Source: Pseudomonadota bacterium (GTDB lineage Bacteria; Pseudomonadota; Gammaproteobacteria; Burkholderiales; Burkholderiaceae_C). From it: a DNA stretch of 45,074 bases. Positions within the stretch are counted from its first letter, which is position 1. Every line of letters begins with the position of its first letter. Under the pieces are notes generated by a model. That model saw only the letters and a list, made by a program, of their open reading frames with translations, made no database searches and was not told where the DNA came from. The stretch spans positions 1 through 45,074 of the forward strand of contig JAJZWA010000029.1 of the NCBI GenBank assembly GCA_021846965.1, in the 5' to 3' direction. A program made the translations under genes and the position numbers. This document shows positions 1 through 9,582 of the stretch, piece by piece.

Positions 1-1
1 G

Positions 2-112
2 CTCGAGGGCATCAACAATCGCATCAAGGTGATCAAGCGCATGGCCTACGGCTATCGTGACACCGACTACTTCTTCCTCAAGATCCGGACTGCGTTCCCC
101 GGACATCCGTGA
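2..112 (+). mobile_element. ISL3-family transposase, C-terminal fragment (partial at window edge)
   Basis: The first 36 codons of the window read LEGINNRIKVIKRMAYGYRD followed by TDYFFLKIRTAFPGHP and a TGA stop. This is the typical C-terminal end of ISL3 (IS204/IS1001/IS1165-like) DDE transposases, which cut and paste insertion sequences. The rest of the gene lies to the left of the window, so it cannot be judged whether the element is complete. The last bases before and after the stop (about 92-118) read, on the complementary strand, as a sequence beginning GGTTCTTCACGGAT. That resembles ISL3-family terminal inverted repeats, so the IS end probably lies at about position 118, overlapping the stop codon. 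The family call is from memory of the C-terminal motif; the IS boundary is inference. Confidence 0.8.
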
Positions 113-125
113 AGAACCGAAAAAA

Positions 126-151
126 AGCCCGGGGGCCTTCGCCCCCGGGCT
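126..151 (-). terminator. Rho-independent terminator of the mctP operon
   Basis: A perfect 11-bp stem (126-136 with 141-151) has a 4-base loop. Read on the minus strand it is followed at once by a run of seven T (complement of the A run 120-126). It lies just past the mctP stop codon and only about 8 bp from the inferred insertion-sequence end. Confidence 0.9.
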
Positions 152-172
152 CGAAAAACTCGCAGCCTGCGT

Positions 173-1714
173 TCAGCCCACGTAATCGGCGGGGCTGGTC
201 GCGTCGCGATCGTTGGCCATGCCCAGCGCACGGACCAGCAGCGTGGCCACCACCGCCACGACGATGTTCAGGATCACCGCGTACAGCCCGATGTAGGCCG
301 GGATGATCTGTCCCGCCACATGCAGGGCGTAGGCCGAGGACTTGAAGCCGCTGAGCGAGGCCGCCCAGACGCCCCACACCAGGCCCACCGCCCAGCCCAG
401 CAACAGGGCCTTGGCGTCGAACCAGCGGGTGTAGATGCCCGAGACGATGGCCGGCAGGGTCTGCAGCACCAGGATGCCGCCCAGCAGTTGCAGCTGGATG
501 GCGTACTTCAGCGGCAGGAACACGATGAACAGCAGGGCGCCGAACTTGACCACCAGCGACACCAGCTTGGCCATGTCGGTTTCCTTCTGCACCGAGCACT
601 GCGGGTTGATGAAGGCCTTGTAGATGTTGCGGGTGAACAGATTGGCGGCGGCGATGGACATGATGGCCGCGGGCACCAGCGCGCCGATGGCCACGGCGGC
701 GAAGCCGACGCCGACGAACCACGACGGGAAGTAGTGCAGCAGCAGGCCCGGCATCGCGAACTGCGGCCCGTATTGCTTGAAGTACGGAGCCAGGTCGGGC
801 AGTTTCGAGATGCCGCCGGCGTAGGCCATGTAGCCCAGCATGGCGATCAGGCCCAGCATCAGCGAGTAGGCCGGCAGCCAGACCCAGTTGCGCCGCAGGG
901 TGTTCGGGCCCTTGGCCGCCAGCACCGCGGTGGAGGCGTGGGGATACAGCATCAGCGCCAGCGCCGAGCCGAAGGCCAGGGTGGCGTAGAAGGACTGCAT
1001 GCCCCAGTTGCCGCCCTTGACCGGCGGCAGCAGCAGATGCGCCTTGGGAACCTGCGCGAAGATCGCTCCCAGTCCGCCCAGCTTGGCCGGAATGACCACG
1101 ACCATGGCGATCACGGTGATGTAGACCAGCAGGTCCTTCACCACCGCGATCGAGGCCGGAGCGCGCAGGCCGCTGGTGTAGGTGAAGGCGGCCAGGATCA
1201 CGAAGGCGATGATCAGCGGAATGTCGCCGACCAGGCCCTGCCCGGCGGGAAAGCCCAGGCCGCCGATGACCACCTGGATGCCCACCAGCTGCAGCGCGAT
1301 GTACGGCATGGTGGCGACGATGCCGGTGATCGCGATGGCCAGCGCCAGCGTGGGACTGCCGTAGCGCCCGGCGACGAAGTCCGAGGCCGTGATGTAGTTG
1401 TGCTTGTGCGCGACCACCCACAGGCGCGGCAGGATCGCGAACACCATCGGGTACACGAGCACCGTGTAGGGCAGCGCGAAAAAGCCCAGGGCGCCGGCTC
1501 CGAACACCAGAGCCGGAACCGCCACGAAGGTGTAGGCGGTGTACAGGTCTCCGCCGATCAGGAACCAGGTGATCCAGCTGCCGAAGCGGCGGCCGCCCAG
1601 GCCCCACTCGTGCAGGTGGCTCATGTCTCCCTTGCGCCAATGCGCGGAGACGAAGCCCAGGATGGTGATCAGCAGGAACAGGAAGACGAAGACGACGGTT
1701 GCAGTGATGTTCAT
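173..1714 (-). CDS. mctP: Monocarboxylate/sodium:solute symporter family permease (MctP-like)
   Basis: A 513-residue, very hydrophobic protein with about 13 predicted membrane spans belongs to the sodium:solute symporter (SSS) family. Its opening half (GLGGRRFGSWITWFLIGGD, then YTAYTFVAVPAL) is like the monocarboxylate uptake permease MctP of rhizobia, which imports acetate, propionate, pyruvate or lactate. The length is normal for the family. It follows a small DUF3311 membrane protein by only 4 bp, the standard pairing for MctP-type carriers, so the two probably act together or are at least co-translated. A purine-rich stretch (GGAAGCGGGGA) lies upstream of the ATG. The exact substrate is inference; acetate or propionate would fit the satP, prpE and pha genes elsewhere in the window. 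Confidence 0.85.
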   Translation of the reverse strand: MNITATVVFVFLFLLITILGFVSAHWRKGDMSHLHEWGLGGRRFGSWITWFLIGGDLYTAYTFVAVPALVFGAGALGFFALPYTVLVYPMVFAILPRLWVVAHKHNYITASDFVAGRYGSPTLALAIAITGIVATMPYIALQLVGIQVVIGGLGFPAGQGLVGDIPLIIAFVILAAFTYTSGLRAPASIAVVKDLLVYITVIAMVVVIPAKLGGLGAIFAQVPKAHLLLPPVKGGNWGMQSFYATLAFGSALALMLYPHASTAVLAAKGPNTLRRNWVWLPAYSLMLGLIAMLGYMAYAGGISKLPDLAPYFKQYGPQFAMPGLLLHYFPSWFVGVGFAAVAIGALVPAAIMSIAAANLFTRNIYKAFINPQCSVQKETDMAKLVSLVVKFGALLFIVFLPLKYAIQLQLLGGILVLQTLPAIVSGIYTRWFDAKALLLGWAVGLVWGVWAASLSGFKSSAYALHVAGQIIPAYIGLYAVILNIVVAVVATLLVRALGMANDRDATSPADYVG

Positions 1715-1718
1715 CGCT

Positions 1719-1940
1719 TCAGTCCCCGCTTCCGGAAGGCACGACCAGCTTGTAGACGATGCCGAGGAACACGCTGGACAGCGGAACCCACAACAGTTGC
1801 CACCAGTAGAAGAAAGGCATGCCCATCCATGCGGGGTCGGTCTTGTTGAACCAGGGCACGACGAGCACTGCGACGCAGGGGATCGCCAGCAGGATCACTG
1901 CCAGCGGTCCCAGCTTGCGTGCCGGGGCGCGATCGGACAT
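1719..1940 (-). CDS. DUF3311 small membrane protein, partner of the MctP permease
   Basis: A 73-residue protein starts MSDRAPARKLGP and has two hydrophobic segments (around residues 13-32 and 45-65) with the FFYWWQLLWVPLSS signature typical of DUF3311. These proteins are encoded directly upstream of SSS-family monocarboxylate permeases and are thought to be accessory subunits; their biochemical role is not established. The ATG at 1940 is chosen because a good ribosome-binding site (ACGGAGATT) precedes it and the residue length matches the family. The same frame runs further upstream to 2093 but that extension is not like the family. It ends 4 bp before mctP. Confidence 0.85.
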   Translation of the reverse strand: MSDRAPARKLGPLAVILLAIPCVAVLVVPWFNKTDPAWMGMPFFYWWQLLWVPLSSVFLGIVYKLVVPSGSGD

Positions 1941-2082
1941 GTAGGAATCTCCGTAAGGTCGGGATCGGGGGACAGGGGGATCGCCGTGACCGTCGCGCGC
2001 CGCGTGGGTGACGCCGACGTGCGGGCACGTGCGGCGGCTTCCCCCATGTCGCGCGGGCGGCGCAGGCCCGCATCTCGGATGC

Positions 2083-2104
2083 ACATTCGACAAAACCCGA
2101 ATGT
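2083..2104. promoter_or_regulatory. Inverted repeat in the mctP operon leader region
   Basis: ACATTCG-N8-CGAATGT is a perfect 7-bp inverted repeat, 143 bp upstream of the DUF3311 start codon. About 40 bp further upstream GGGGTTATCCC (2145-2155) forms a second, partly symmetrical element. The 270-bp stretch 1941-2210 between hrpA and this operon holds no gene, so these are candidate regulator sites for monocarboxylate-responsive control. No regulator is encoded nearby. Confidence 0.4.
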
Positions 2105-2210
2105 TTCCAACAATGTAGTGAAGGAAGCACGTAGTTGCTAATTCGGGGTTATCCCTAGTCCGAAAGGTGGAATGCCCACGACGATCCCAGGCGCCAGGGC
2201 GCCGCCGCGA

Positions 2211-5200
2211 CTACCGCCGCCACTGGCTCCAGGCCTTCTCCACGCGCTTGACCGACACCGGGAAGGGCGTGCGCAGTTCCTGCGCGAACAGGGCCACGCG
2301 CAACTCCTCCAGCATCCAGCGCAATTCCTCCAGGCCCGGGTCGATCGCGGCCTCGCCCTGCTGGCGCGCCAGTTGCATCTCGCGCCGAAGCCGCGCCAGC
2401 AGCGGAGCCAGTTCGGCCTGGCGCTGGGCATCGCGCGCGGGGTCCGCGCGGAACTTGTCCAGACGCATCTGCACCGCCTTCAGGTAGCGCGGAAGGTGGG
2501 ATCGCCGCGCCGGCGGCAGGTCGGACATGAAGCGCTTGGGCAACAGTTCCTGCAACTGCTGCGCGATGTCCGCGTGCAGCGAGGCCTGCGCCTTGAAGCC
2601 GGCGAGCTTCTTGTTCGCAGCGCTCCATTCGAGCAGGATGGAGCCGGCCAGGCGCGCCATTTCCTGCACCAGCAACTGCAGACGCGGGCGCCCCTCGGCC
2701 AGGCGCCGCTCGAAGGCCTGCGCGTCGGTGGGCAGCGGGTCTCCGAGAAAGGCCAGGTCCAGCGCGGCGTCCAGCACCTGCTCGCGCAGTTCCTCGACCG
2801 TGCCCAGCGGCATGTAGGCGAAGGCCGCCTGCTGCAGCGCCTGCTGCAGGCCTTTCTCGGCGGCCTTCAGGGGCTCGCGCAACGGCAGGGCGAACAGGCG
2901 CCGAAGGCCGGCCCGATGCGCCTGGGCGGCCGCCTCCGGCGTGTCGAACACGTCGATGTCGACCACGTGGCCGCGGTCGACCAGGGCCGGAAATCCGACC
3001 AGCGTCGCCGCGCCTCGCCGGATCTCCAGCAACTCCGGCAGGGTGCCGAAGCTCCAGCTGGTGTAGCCCTGCGCCGGCGGCGCGCCGGCGTCGGCGACGG
3101 CCGCGGAGCGCGCATGCGCCTTGCCCGGGCGAGCGCCCCCCGCCTCGGCGGCGGGCCTTGCAGCCGCCGCCCCCCGGGGCGCGGGCGCACCCGCCCTGTC
3201 CGGCGCAGGCGCCGCCTGCAGGCCCGCTCGCGCCTGCGCGGGTCTCGCGTCGACGGCCGGCTCGGGCAGCCTGCGCGCGGCCGCCTGGAAGGCCTCGCGC
3301 GCCGCCTCTCCGAGTTCGGCGCGCAGGCGCGCCAGGTTGCGTCCCATGCCCAGCTGACGGCCCTGCGCGTCGACCACGCGGATGTTGAACAGCAGGTGGG
3401 CATCCAGCGCATCGGGGCGGAAATGCTCGGCTTCGGGAGCCAGGCCCGTGGTCTCGCGCACCAGCCCGCGCAAGGCCTCCACCAGGGGCTGCGTCGCGTA
3501 GCGCTGCGCCTCACACAACTGCTGCGCGAAACGCTGCGCCGTCGCCGGCAGCGGGACCAGGCGCGCGCGCTGGCGCTGCGGCAGGGTCTTGAGCAGCGCG
3601 GCGATCTTGTCGCCCAGCATGCCCGGCACCAGCCATTGCAGGCGTTGTTCCGGCAATTGATTCAGCGCCTCCAGCGGAACCTCCACCGTCACGCCGTCGC
3701 GCGTGCCGCCCGGGTCGAAGCTGTAGGCCAGGGGAAATTCCAGCCCGGCCACGCGCAGGCGCGTGGGGAAGGCCTCGGTGGTGATGCCCGCCGCCTGGTG
3801 GCGCATCAGTTCCTCGCGCTCCAGGAACAGCAGGCGCGGCTGCTGTGCCTGGGCCTTGCGATACCAGGCGTCGAAACTCGCGCCGCTGTGCACCTCGGGC
3901 GGCACGAAGCGATCGTAGAAGGCCTCGATCAGGGCCTCGTCCACCAGCAGGTCGCGCCGGCGCGAGCGCTCCTCGAGTTGCTCGATCTGCGCCACCAGCT
4001 TGCGGTTGTGCTGCAGGAAGGGCCAACGAGCGTCCCATTCGCCCTGCACCAGCGCGTGGCGCAGGAACAGCTCGCGGGCCAGCACGGGATCGACCCGGCC
4101 GTAATCGATGCGACGCTGGTTGTAGATCACCAGCCCATACAGCGTGGCACGCTCGAAGGCGCTGACCTGGGCCGGCTTCTTCTCCCAGTGCGGCTCGTGC
4201 AGGCTGCGTTGCAGCAGGTGCGCGCCCACGCGTTCGATCCATTGCGGCTCGATGCGCGCCACCTGGCGCGCGTACAGGCGCGTGGTCTGCACCAGCTCGG
4301 CGGCCATGACCCATCGCCCGGCCTTGCGCCCGACGGGCGAGGCCGGGTGGATGAGAAAGCGGATGCCGCGCGCGCCCAGGTAATGGGGGCCGTCGTCGGC
4401 CTTGCAGCCGACATTGCCCAGCAGGCCGGCCAGCAGGCTGAGATGGATCTGCTCGTCGCTGGCGGGGGTGGTGTTGAGCTTCCAGCCATGCTCGGCCACC
4501 AGCGCGTGCAACTGCGTGTGCACGTCGTGCCACTCGCGCATGCGCATCGGGGACAGGAACTCCGAGCGCAGCTGCTCGTGCAGCTTGCGATGCGACTTCT
4601 TGTGCGCCACCAGCTCCTGGTAATGGGCCCACAGCCTGAGCCAGCCCGCGAGCTCGGAGCCTCCCTCGACAAAACGCCGGTGCGCGGTATCGGCGGCCTC
4701 CTGCCGGTCCGGCGGACGCTCCCGCGGGTCCTGCACAGCCAGCGCCGAGGCAATGATCAGCAGTTCGGCCAGCGCCTGCTGGCGCCGCGCCTCCAGGATC
4801 ATGCGCCCGAGGCGCGGATCCAGCGGCAGCACGGCCAGCTGGCGACCGGTCTCGGTGAGACGGTTGTGCTCGTCGACCGCGCCGAGTTCGCCCAGCAACT
4901 GGTAGCCGTCCGCGATGGCCTTGCGCTGCGGCGCATCGATGAAGGGAAACTGCTCGACCGCCTGCAGGCCCAGGGCCTGCATGCGAAGAATGACCGCGGC
5001 CAGCGAGGAGCGGAGGATCTCGGGGTCGGTGAAACGCGGCCTGGCCTGGAAGTCCGCCTCGTCGTACAGGCGGATGCAGATGCCGTCGGCGACGCGACCG
5101 CAGCGCCCGGCGCGCTGGTTGGCCGCGGCCTGGCTGATCGGCTCCACCTGCAGTTGCTCGACCTTCTGGCGAAAACTGTAGCGCTTGACCCGCGCCAGCC

Positions 5201-6254
5201 CGGAGTCGATCACGTAGCGGATGCCCGGAACGGTCAGCGAGGTCTCGGCCACGTTGGTCGACAGCACGATGCGCCGGGCGCCGCCGCCGGACTGGAACAC
5301 GCGGTCCTGTTCGGCCTGCGACAGCCGCGCATACAGCGGAAGGATCTCCACGCCCCGGCGCGCCGTCTCCAGGTGATGCTTGCGCAGCGCCTCGGCGCAG
5401 TCGCGGATCTCGCGCTCGCCGGGCAGGAACACCAGCACGTCGCCGCTGCCGGCGCGCCACAGTTCGTCCACCGCCTCGCACACCGCCTGGTTGAACTCGC
5501 GCGGCTCGCGCGCCGGCGCCGCGGCCTCGCTCGCCGCGGGCGCTGCATCGAGCAGGGGTCGCCAGCGGATCTCCACCGGATACAGGCGGCCGGACACCTC
5601 GATCACCGGCGCCGGCCCTGCCGCGCCCCCGAAGTGCCTGGCGAAGCGCTCGGCATCGATGGTGGCCGAGGTGATCACCAGCTTCAGGTCCGGGCGCCTG
5701 GGCAGCAGCTCGCGCAGATAGCCCAGCAGGAAATCGATGTTCAGGCTGCGCTCGTGGGCCTCGTCGATGATCAGGGTGTCATAGGCGCGCAGCAGGGGAT
5801 CGCGCTGGGTCTCGGCCAGCAGGATGCCGTCGGTCATCAGTTTCACCGAGGCCCCGCCGTGCAGGCGATCGGCGAATCGCACCTTGAATCCGACATGCTC
5901 GCCGAGTTCGCTGCCCAATTCCTGCGCGATGCGTCGCGCCACGCTGACCGCCGCCAGGCGTCGAGGCTGGGTATGCCCGATCAGGCCCTGGCCCCCGGCG
6001 CCCAGCCCGCGCCCGAGTTCCAGCGCGATCTTGGGCAGCTGGGTGGTCTTGCCCGATCCGGTCTCGCCGCAGACGATGACCACCTGGTGCTCGCGCATCG
6101 CGCGCGCGATGTCTTCGCGCCTCGCGCTGACGGGAAGCTCGGCGGGAAAGCGCAGCGGGGGGATGGGGTTCGGCGCCACGGGGGCTCGATCGGAAGGCGG
6201 CATGCGAAGTCGGGCAGCGGGCGGCGCGAGTTTCGGCGCGCGGAAAAACGACAA
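2211..6254 (-). CDS. hrpA: ATP-dependent RNA helicase HrpA (DEAH box)
   Basis: A large DEAH-box RNA helicase of 1347 residues, close to the usual 1300. Visible in order are the Walker A motif GETGSGKTT (about residue 63), the DEAH box (164-167), motif III SATID, the helicase C-terminal half with QRAGRCGR, then HA2, OB-fold and the long DUF3418 region that marks HrpA. HrpA unwinds RNA and in E. coli has been linked to rescue of stalled ribosomes. A low-complexity Ala/Pro/Arg stretch (plus-strand about 3060-3290) is inserted within the C-terminal part. The start is uncertain: the longest frame begins with TTG at 6254, and ATG at 6203 (MPPSDRAP) is equally plausible. Neither has a strong ribosome-binding site. 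It is divergent from argA with at most 74 bp between start codons. Confidence 0.95.
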   Translation of the reverse strand: MSFFRAPKLAPPAARLRMPPSDRAPVAPNPIPPLRFPAELPVSARREDIARAMREHQVVIVCGETGSGKTTQLPKIALELGRGLGAGGQGLIGHTQPRRLAAVSVARRIAQELGSELGEHVGFKVRFADRLHGGASVKLMTDGILLAETQRDPLLRAYDTLIIDEAHERSLNIDFLLGYLRELLPRRPDLKLVITSATIDAERFARHFGGAAGPAPVIEVSGRLYPVEIRWRPLLDAAPAASEAAAPAREPREFNQAVCEAVDELWRAGSGDVLVFLPGEREIRDCAEALRKHHLETARRGVEILPLYARLSQAEQDRVFQSGGGARRIVLSTNVAETSLTVPGIRYVIDSGLARVKRYSFRQKVEQLQVEPISQAAANQRAGRCGRVADGICIRLYDEADFQARPRFTDPEILRSSLAAVILRMQALGLQAVEQFPFIDAPQRKAIADGYQLLGELGAVDEHNRLTETGRQLAVLPLDPRLGRMILEARRQQALAELLIIASALAVQDPRERPPDRQEAADTAHRRFVEGGSELAGWLRLWAHYQELVAHKKSHRKLHEQLRSEFLSPMRMREWHDVHTQLHALVAEHGWKLNTTPASDEQIHLSLLAGLLGNVGCKADDGPHYLGARGIRFLIHPASPVGRKAGRWVMAAELVQTTRLYARQVARIEPQWIERVGAHLLQRSLHEPHWEKKPAQVSAFERATLYGLVIYNQRRIDYGRVDPVLARELFLRHALVQGEWDARWPFLQHNRKLVAQIEQLEERSRRRDLLVDEALIEAFYDRFVPPEVHSGASFDAWYRKAQAQQPRLLFLEREELMRHQAAGITTEAFPTRLRVAGLEFPLAYSFDPGGTRDGVTVEVPLEALNQLPEQRLQWLVPGMLGDKIAALLKTLPQRQRARLVPLPATAQRFAQQLCEAQRYATQPLVEALRGLVRETTGLAPEAEHFRPDALDAHLLFNIRVVDAQGRQLGMGRNLARLRAELGEAAREAFQAAARRLPEPAVDARPAQARAGLQAAPAPDRAGAPAPRGAAAARPAAEAGGARPGKAHARSAAVADAGAPPAQGYTSWSFGTLPELLEIRRGAATLVGFPALVDRGHVVDIDVFDTPEAAAQAHRAGLRRLFALPLREPLKAAEKGLQQALQQAAFAYMPLGTVEELREQVLDAALDLAFLGDPLPTDAQAFERRLAEGRPRLQLLVQEMARLAGSILLEWSAANKKLAGFKAQASLHADIAQQLQELLPKRFMSDLPPARRSHLPRYLKAVQMRLDKFRADPARDAQRQAELAPLLARLRREMQLARQQGEAAIDPGLEELRWMLEELRVALFAQELRTPFPVSVKRVEKAWSQWRR

Positions 6255-6276
6255 TTCTCGATCATTCCGGGATAAT
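6248..6276 (+). promoter_or_regulatory. Candidate sigma-70 promoter for argA
   Basis: ACGACA (6248-6253) and GATAAT (6271-6276) are separated by exactly 17 bp. The expected transcription start would be near 6283, immediately at the second in-frame ATG of argA (6284). If real, argA mRNA would be leaderless or nearly so. Confidence 0.45.
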
Positions 6277-6277
6277 C

Positions 6278-7609
6278 ATGGGGATGTCCGCCGACCCGTC
6301 CCAATTCGTCCAATGGCTGCGCTCCGTCGCGCCATACATGCATGCCCACCGCGGCAAGATCTTCGTCGTCGCCATCGCCGGCGAGCTCATCGCCGACGGC
6401 CACCTCAATGCCCTGGTGCAGGACGTCGCGCTGTTGTCGGCCATGGGCGTGCGCATCGTGCTGGTGCACGGTTTCCGACCGCAGATCGAGGAGCAGCTGC
6501 GCGAGAAGGGGGTCACGTCGCGCTACAGCCACGGCATGCGCGTGACCGATCCCGTCGCGCTCGACGCCGCGCAGGAGGCGGCCGGCCAGCTGCGCTTCGA
6601 AATCGAAGCCACCTTCTCCCAGGGCCTGCCCAACACGCCGATGGCGGGGGCCACGGTGCGCGTGGTCTCGGGCAACTTCATCACGGCGCGCCCGGTGGGC
6701 GTGATCGACGGCCTGGACTTCCAGCACACCGGGCTGGTGCGCAAGGTCGACGCTCCCACCATCCTGCGCGCGCTGGAGTACGGGGCCGTGGTGCTGGTAT
6801 CGCCCTTCGGATTCTCCCCCACCGGGGAAGCCTTCAACCTGAGCATGGAGGACGTGGCCAGCAGCGTGGCCGCGGCGATCAAGGCCCACAAGCTGATCCT
6901 GATCACCGAGGTCGACGGCGTGTTCGACGAGGACCAGCAACTGCTGTCCGAACTCACGGTCGAGCAGGCCGAGCACCTGCTGGCGCGTCTGCCCGATCCG
7001 CAGCAGCCCACCGACACCGCGTTCTACCTGCGCCATGCGGTGCGCGCCTGCCGAGCCGGCGTGGGACGCGCGCACATCACCGGTTTCAAGCTCGACGGCT
7101 CGCTGCTGCTGGAGCTGTTCACCCACGACGGCGTGGGCACGATGATCGCCGACGAGCACCTGGAGCATCTGCGCCAGGCCAGCGCGGACGACGTGGGCGG
7201 CATCCTGCAGCTCATCGAGCCGCTGGAGGCCGAAGGCGTGCTGGTCAAGCGCAGCCGCACCGAGATCGAGCGCGACATCGCCAATTACACGGTGCTCGAG
7301 CACGATGGTGTGATCTTCGGCTGCGCGGCGCTCTACCCCTACCCCGAGGCGCGCACCGGCGAGATGGCCGCACTGACGGTGGCCGAAAGCGCGCAGGGCC
7401 AGGGCGACGGCGAGCGCATCCTTCGGCGCATCGAGCAGCAGGCGCGAGCCCTGCGCCTGGAAAGCATCTTCGTGCTGACCACGCGCACCATGCACTGGTT
7501 TCTCAAGCGTGGCTTCGTGCCGGTGGAGCCCGACTGGCTGCCCGAGGCGCGACGCCAGCGCTACAACGACCAGCGACGCTCGCGCGTGCTGGTCAAGCGC
7601 CTGGGTTGA
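6278..7609 (+). CDS. argA: Amino-acid N-acetyltransferase (N-acetylglutamate synthase)
   Basis: A 443-residue enzyme that transfers acetyl from acetyl-CoA to glutamate, the first step of arginine biosynthesis. It has the classical bifunctional-looking layout: an amino-acid-kinase fold (about residues 20-280, with [14 protein letters not shown] and the [11 protein letters not shown] segment), which in ArgA serves arginine feedback, then a GNAT acetyltransferase domain (about 295-440) with the acetyl-CoA loop [10 protein letters not shown]. The order hrpA-argA-yggX is common in Burkholderiales. The first ATG is 6278; a second ATG at 6284 (MSADPSQF) fits better with the promoter seen just upstream. 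Confidence 0.96.
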   Translation: MGMSADPSQFVQWLRSVAPYMHAHRGKIFVVAIAGELIADGHLNALVQDVALLSAMGVRIVLVHGFRPQIEEQLREKGVTSRYSHGMRVTDPVALDAAQEAAGQLRFEIEATFSQGLPNTPMAGATVRVVSGNFITARPVGVIDGLDFQHTGLVRKVDAPTILRALEYGAVVLVSPFGFSPTGEAFNLSMEDVASSVAAAIKAHKLILITEVDGVFDEDQQLLSELTVEQAEHLLARLPDPQQPTDTAFYLRHAVRACRAGVGRAHITGFKLDGSLLLELFTHDGVGTMIADEHLEHLRQASADDVGGILQLIEPLEAEGVLVKRSRTEIERDIANYTVLEHDGVIFGCAALYPYPEARTGEMAALTVAESAQGQGDGERILRRIEQQARALRLESIFVLTTRTMHWFLKRGFVPVEPDWLPEARRQRYNDQRRSRVLVKRLG

Positions 7610-7665
7610 GCGCCTGCAGCCGTCGGCGCCTCCCCCATTCCCTCCCCTTCCACAGGATTCCCATC

Positions 7666-7941
7666 ATGAGTCGCATGGTGAACTGCATCAAGCTCGGTCG
7701 TGAGGCACCCGGCCTGGATTTCCCGCCTTATCCGGGGGAACTCGGCAAGCGCATTTTCGATCAAGTGTCCAAGGAAGCCTGGCAGGCCTGGCTGAAGCAC
7801 CAGACCATGCTGGTGAACGAGAACCGCCTGAATCTGGCCGATGCCAGCGCGCGCCAGTACCTCGCCCGCCAGATGGACCGCTACTTTTTCGGCGAGGGTG
7901 CGGAGCGCCCGGCCGGCTACGTGCCGCCATCCGCCTCCTGA
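7666..7941 (+). CDS. yggX: Oxidative damage protection / Fe(II) trafficking protein YggX
   Basis: A 91-residue protein with the family hallmark sequence [20 protein letters not shown] and the segment [16 protein letters not shown]. YggX proteins protect iron-sulfur clusters against oxidants and are thought to handle ferrous iron; the single conserved cysteine lies near the N-terminus in NCIKLG. It follows argA by 56 bp on the same strand. The ATG at 7666 ([11 protein letters not shown]) is preceded by AGGATT; the ATG at 7675 is an alternative. The protein is full length for the family. Confidence 0.96.
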   Translation: MSRMVNCIKLGREAPGLDFPPYPGELGKRIFDQVSKEAWQAWLKHQTMLVNENRLNLADASARQYLARQMDRYFFGEGAERPAGYVPPSAS

Positions 7942-8096
7942 ACCGCCCCCGGAATTCCAGCCGCGAGGCGTGCCGCGTACATGCGCGGCCTTGCGCGCGA
8001 CATGTGTCAAGATGAAACCGAACTAGCACATTTCGCTGCGGCACGCCATCGCGGCAAAACAGGATGCCCACAGCCCGGGGGGTATCTACGATGCAT

Positions 8097-8131
8097 GTCG
8101 AAATACTGATACCGGGTTGCAGTATTTCGAC
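8097..8131. repeat. Perfect 12-bp inverted repeat upstream of the FadL-type gene
   Basis: GTCGAAATACTG (8097-8108) is matched exactly by its reverse complement CAGTATTTCGAC (8120-8131) across an 11-bp spacer. It sits 94 bp before the start codon of the FadL-family gene in an otherwise gene-free stretch (7942-8224). There is no T run, so it is not a standard terminator. An operator site or a leader hairpin are the simplest explanations. Confidence 0.7.
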
Positions 8132-8224
8132 TCGGGAATCCGAAGCCTCCGCAAGCATGTGGCCAGCGTTCCCCGGTTCGAGGATCCGGCAGACGCACCC
8201 ATCCACTGGAGGAGAGAGGATTCC

Positions 8225-9457
8225 ATGCAAAAGAATCGACTGGCCACAGCCTGCGCGACAGCCCTGACGATGGCCGCGCTGGCACCCGGCGTGGCACATG
8301 CCACCGACGGCTATTTCCAGCCCGGCTACAGCGTGCGCTCGACGGGCATGGGCGGAGTGGGCATCGCGCTGGCGCAGGACGCGCTGGCCGCTGCGGCCAA
8401 CCCCGCCGGCATGGTCATGGTCGGCAACCGCTTCGACGCCGGCCTGACCCTGTTCCACCCCGATCGCGAGGCCCAGATCAACGGCGCCACCTACAGCGGC
8501 AATGACCAGAGCAACTTCCTGATCCCGGAGATCGGCTACAACCGCATGCTGAATCCGGACATGTCGGTGGGCCTGAGCCTGTACGGCAACGGGGGCATGA
8601 ACTCGGGCTACAGCAGCATCCTGGCCTCGCGCACCGGCTTGCTCAACGGCGCCGGCGTCGACCTGCAGCAGATGTTCATCAGCCCCAGCTTCGCCTGGCG
8701 GGTGACGCCGGGCAACACCATCGGCGTCGCGCTGGACCTGGTGCACCAGACCTTCCGCGCCAACGGCCTGAACAATTTCGCAGGCTATTCGAGCTACCCG
8801 CCCAGCCTGCAGGACCCCGGACACGACAGCTCGAACGGCGTGGGTGTGCGCATCGGCTGGATCGGTCAGCTCAGCCCCGTGCTGTCGGTGGGCGCGACCT
8901 ACCAGCCCAAGATCCACATGAGCAGCTTCAGCAAGTACCGCGGGCTGTTCGCCGAGGGCGGCTCTTTCGACATCCCGGCCAATTACGGCGTCGGCGTGGC
9001 CTGGAAGGCCACCCCGAGCTGGACCCTGGCGGCCGACGTGGAGCGCATTCTCTACAGCGGCGTGCCGGCCATCGGCAACACCTCGACCACCTTCGGCCAG
9101 GTCATGCTGGGCGCCGCCAACGGCCCCGGCTTCGGCTGGAGCGACGTGACGGTCGTGAAGCTGGGCGCCGCCTGGGCCTTCGACGACAAGCTGACCCTGC
9201 GGGCCGGTTGGAACCACACGGACAATCCGGTGAGCTCGCGCGACGTGTTCTTCAACACCATCGCGCCGGGGGTGGTGCAGGACCATGCCACGCTGGGATT
9301 CACCTATGCCCTCGCGTCCAACATCGACGTGTCGGGCGACTACGTGCACGCCTTCAAGCATTCGGTGACCGGGCAGCTGGCTCCTCCGCTGAGCGGATCG
9401 GAGACCCTGAGCATGACCCAGGACTCGATCGGCGTGTCCATCGGCTACAAGTTCTGA
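8225..9457 (+). CDS. Outer-membrane transport protein, FadL/TodX (OmpP1) family
   Basis: A 410-residue outer-membrane beta-barrel with a Sec signal peptide (MQKNRLATACATALTMAALA and onward, probable cut after AHA, about residue 26). The mature protein starts TDGYFQPGYSVRSTGMGGVG and has the NPAGM motif of the FadL hatch region, alternating aromatic beta-strands, and a C-terminal phenylalanine (SIGYKF) that the BAM machinery recognises. Family members pass long-chain fatty acids or aromatic hydrocarbons through the outer membrane; the substrate here is unknown. The ATG at 8225 is supported by a strong ribosome-binding site (GGAGGAGAG). It stands alone, followed by a terminator. Confidence 0.9.
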   Translation: MQKNRLATACATALTMAALAPGVAHATDGYFQPGYSVRSTGMGGVGIALAQDALAAAANPAGMVMVGNRFDAGLTLFHPDREAQINGATYSGNDQSNFLIPEIGYNRMLNPDMSVGLSLYGNGGMNSGYSSILASRTGLLNGAGVDLQQMFISPSFAWRVTPGNTIGVALDLVHQTFRANGLNNFAGYSSYPPSLQDPGHDSSNGVGVRIGWIGQLSPVLSVGATYQPKIHMSSFSKYRGLFAEGGSFDIPANYGVGVAWKATPSWTLAADVERILYSGVPAIGNTSTTFGQVMLGAANGPGFGWSDVTVVKLGAAWAFDDKLTLRAGWNHTDNPVSSRDVFFNTIAPGVVQDHATLGFTYALASNIDVSGDYVHAFKHSVTGQLAPPLSGSETLSMTQDSIGVSIGYKF

Positions 9458-9509
9458 AAGCCCCCGCGGGCATGGCCCGCGCAAGCCCCGGTGCCCGTGG
9501 TACCGGCGC

Positions 9510-9538
9510 AAAAAAGCCCCGCGCCGCGGGGCTTTTTT
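9510..9538. terminator. Bidirectional terminator between the FadL-type gene and satP
   Basis: AAAAAAGCCCCGC (9510-9522) pairs with GCGGGGCTTTTTT (9526-9538) around a 3-base loop, with runs of six A and six T on the two sides. It can stop transcripts of the convergent genes on both strands. Confidence 0.95.
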
Positions 9539-9582
9539 GCCGGCGGCGCGGCCATCGCCGGCCGCACCGCTCGTCTGCAGGC

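Noticed and set aside
320..1849. A plus-strand open frame antisense to the MctP permease
   Set aside because: His/Gln/Asp-rich shadow of a hydrophobic gene; no family motif.
2172..6275. A plus-strand open frame of over 1300 codons antisense to hrpA
   Set aside because: It mirrors the codon structure of hrpA; its composition (Arg, Gln, Ala, Leu repeats without motifs) is that of a GC-driven shadow, and hrpA has all helicase motifs.
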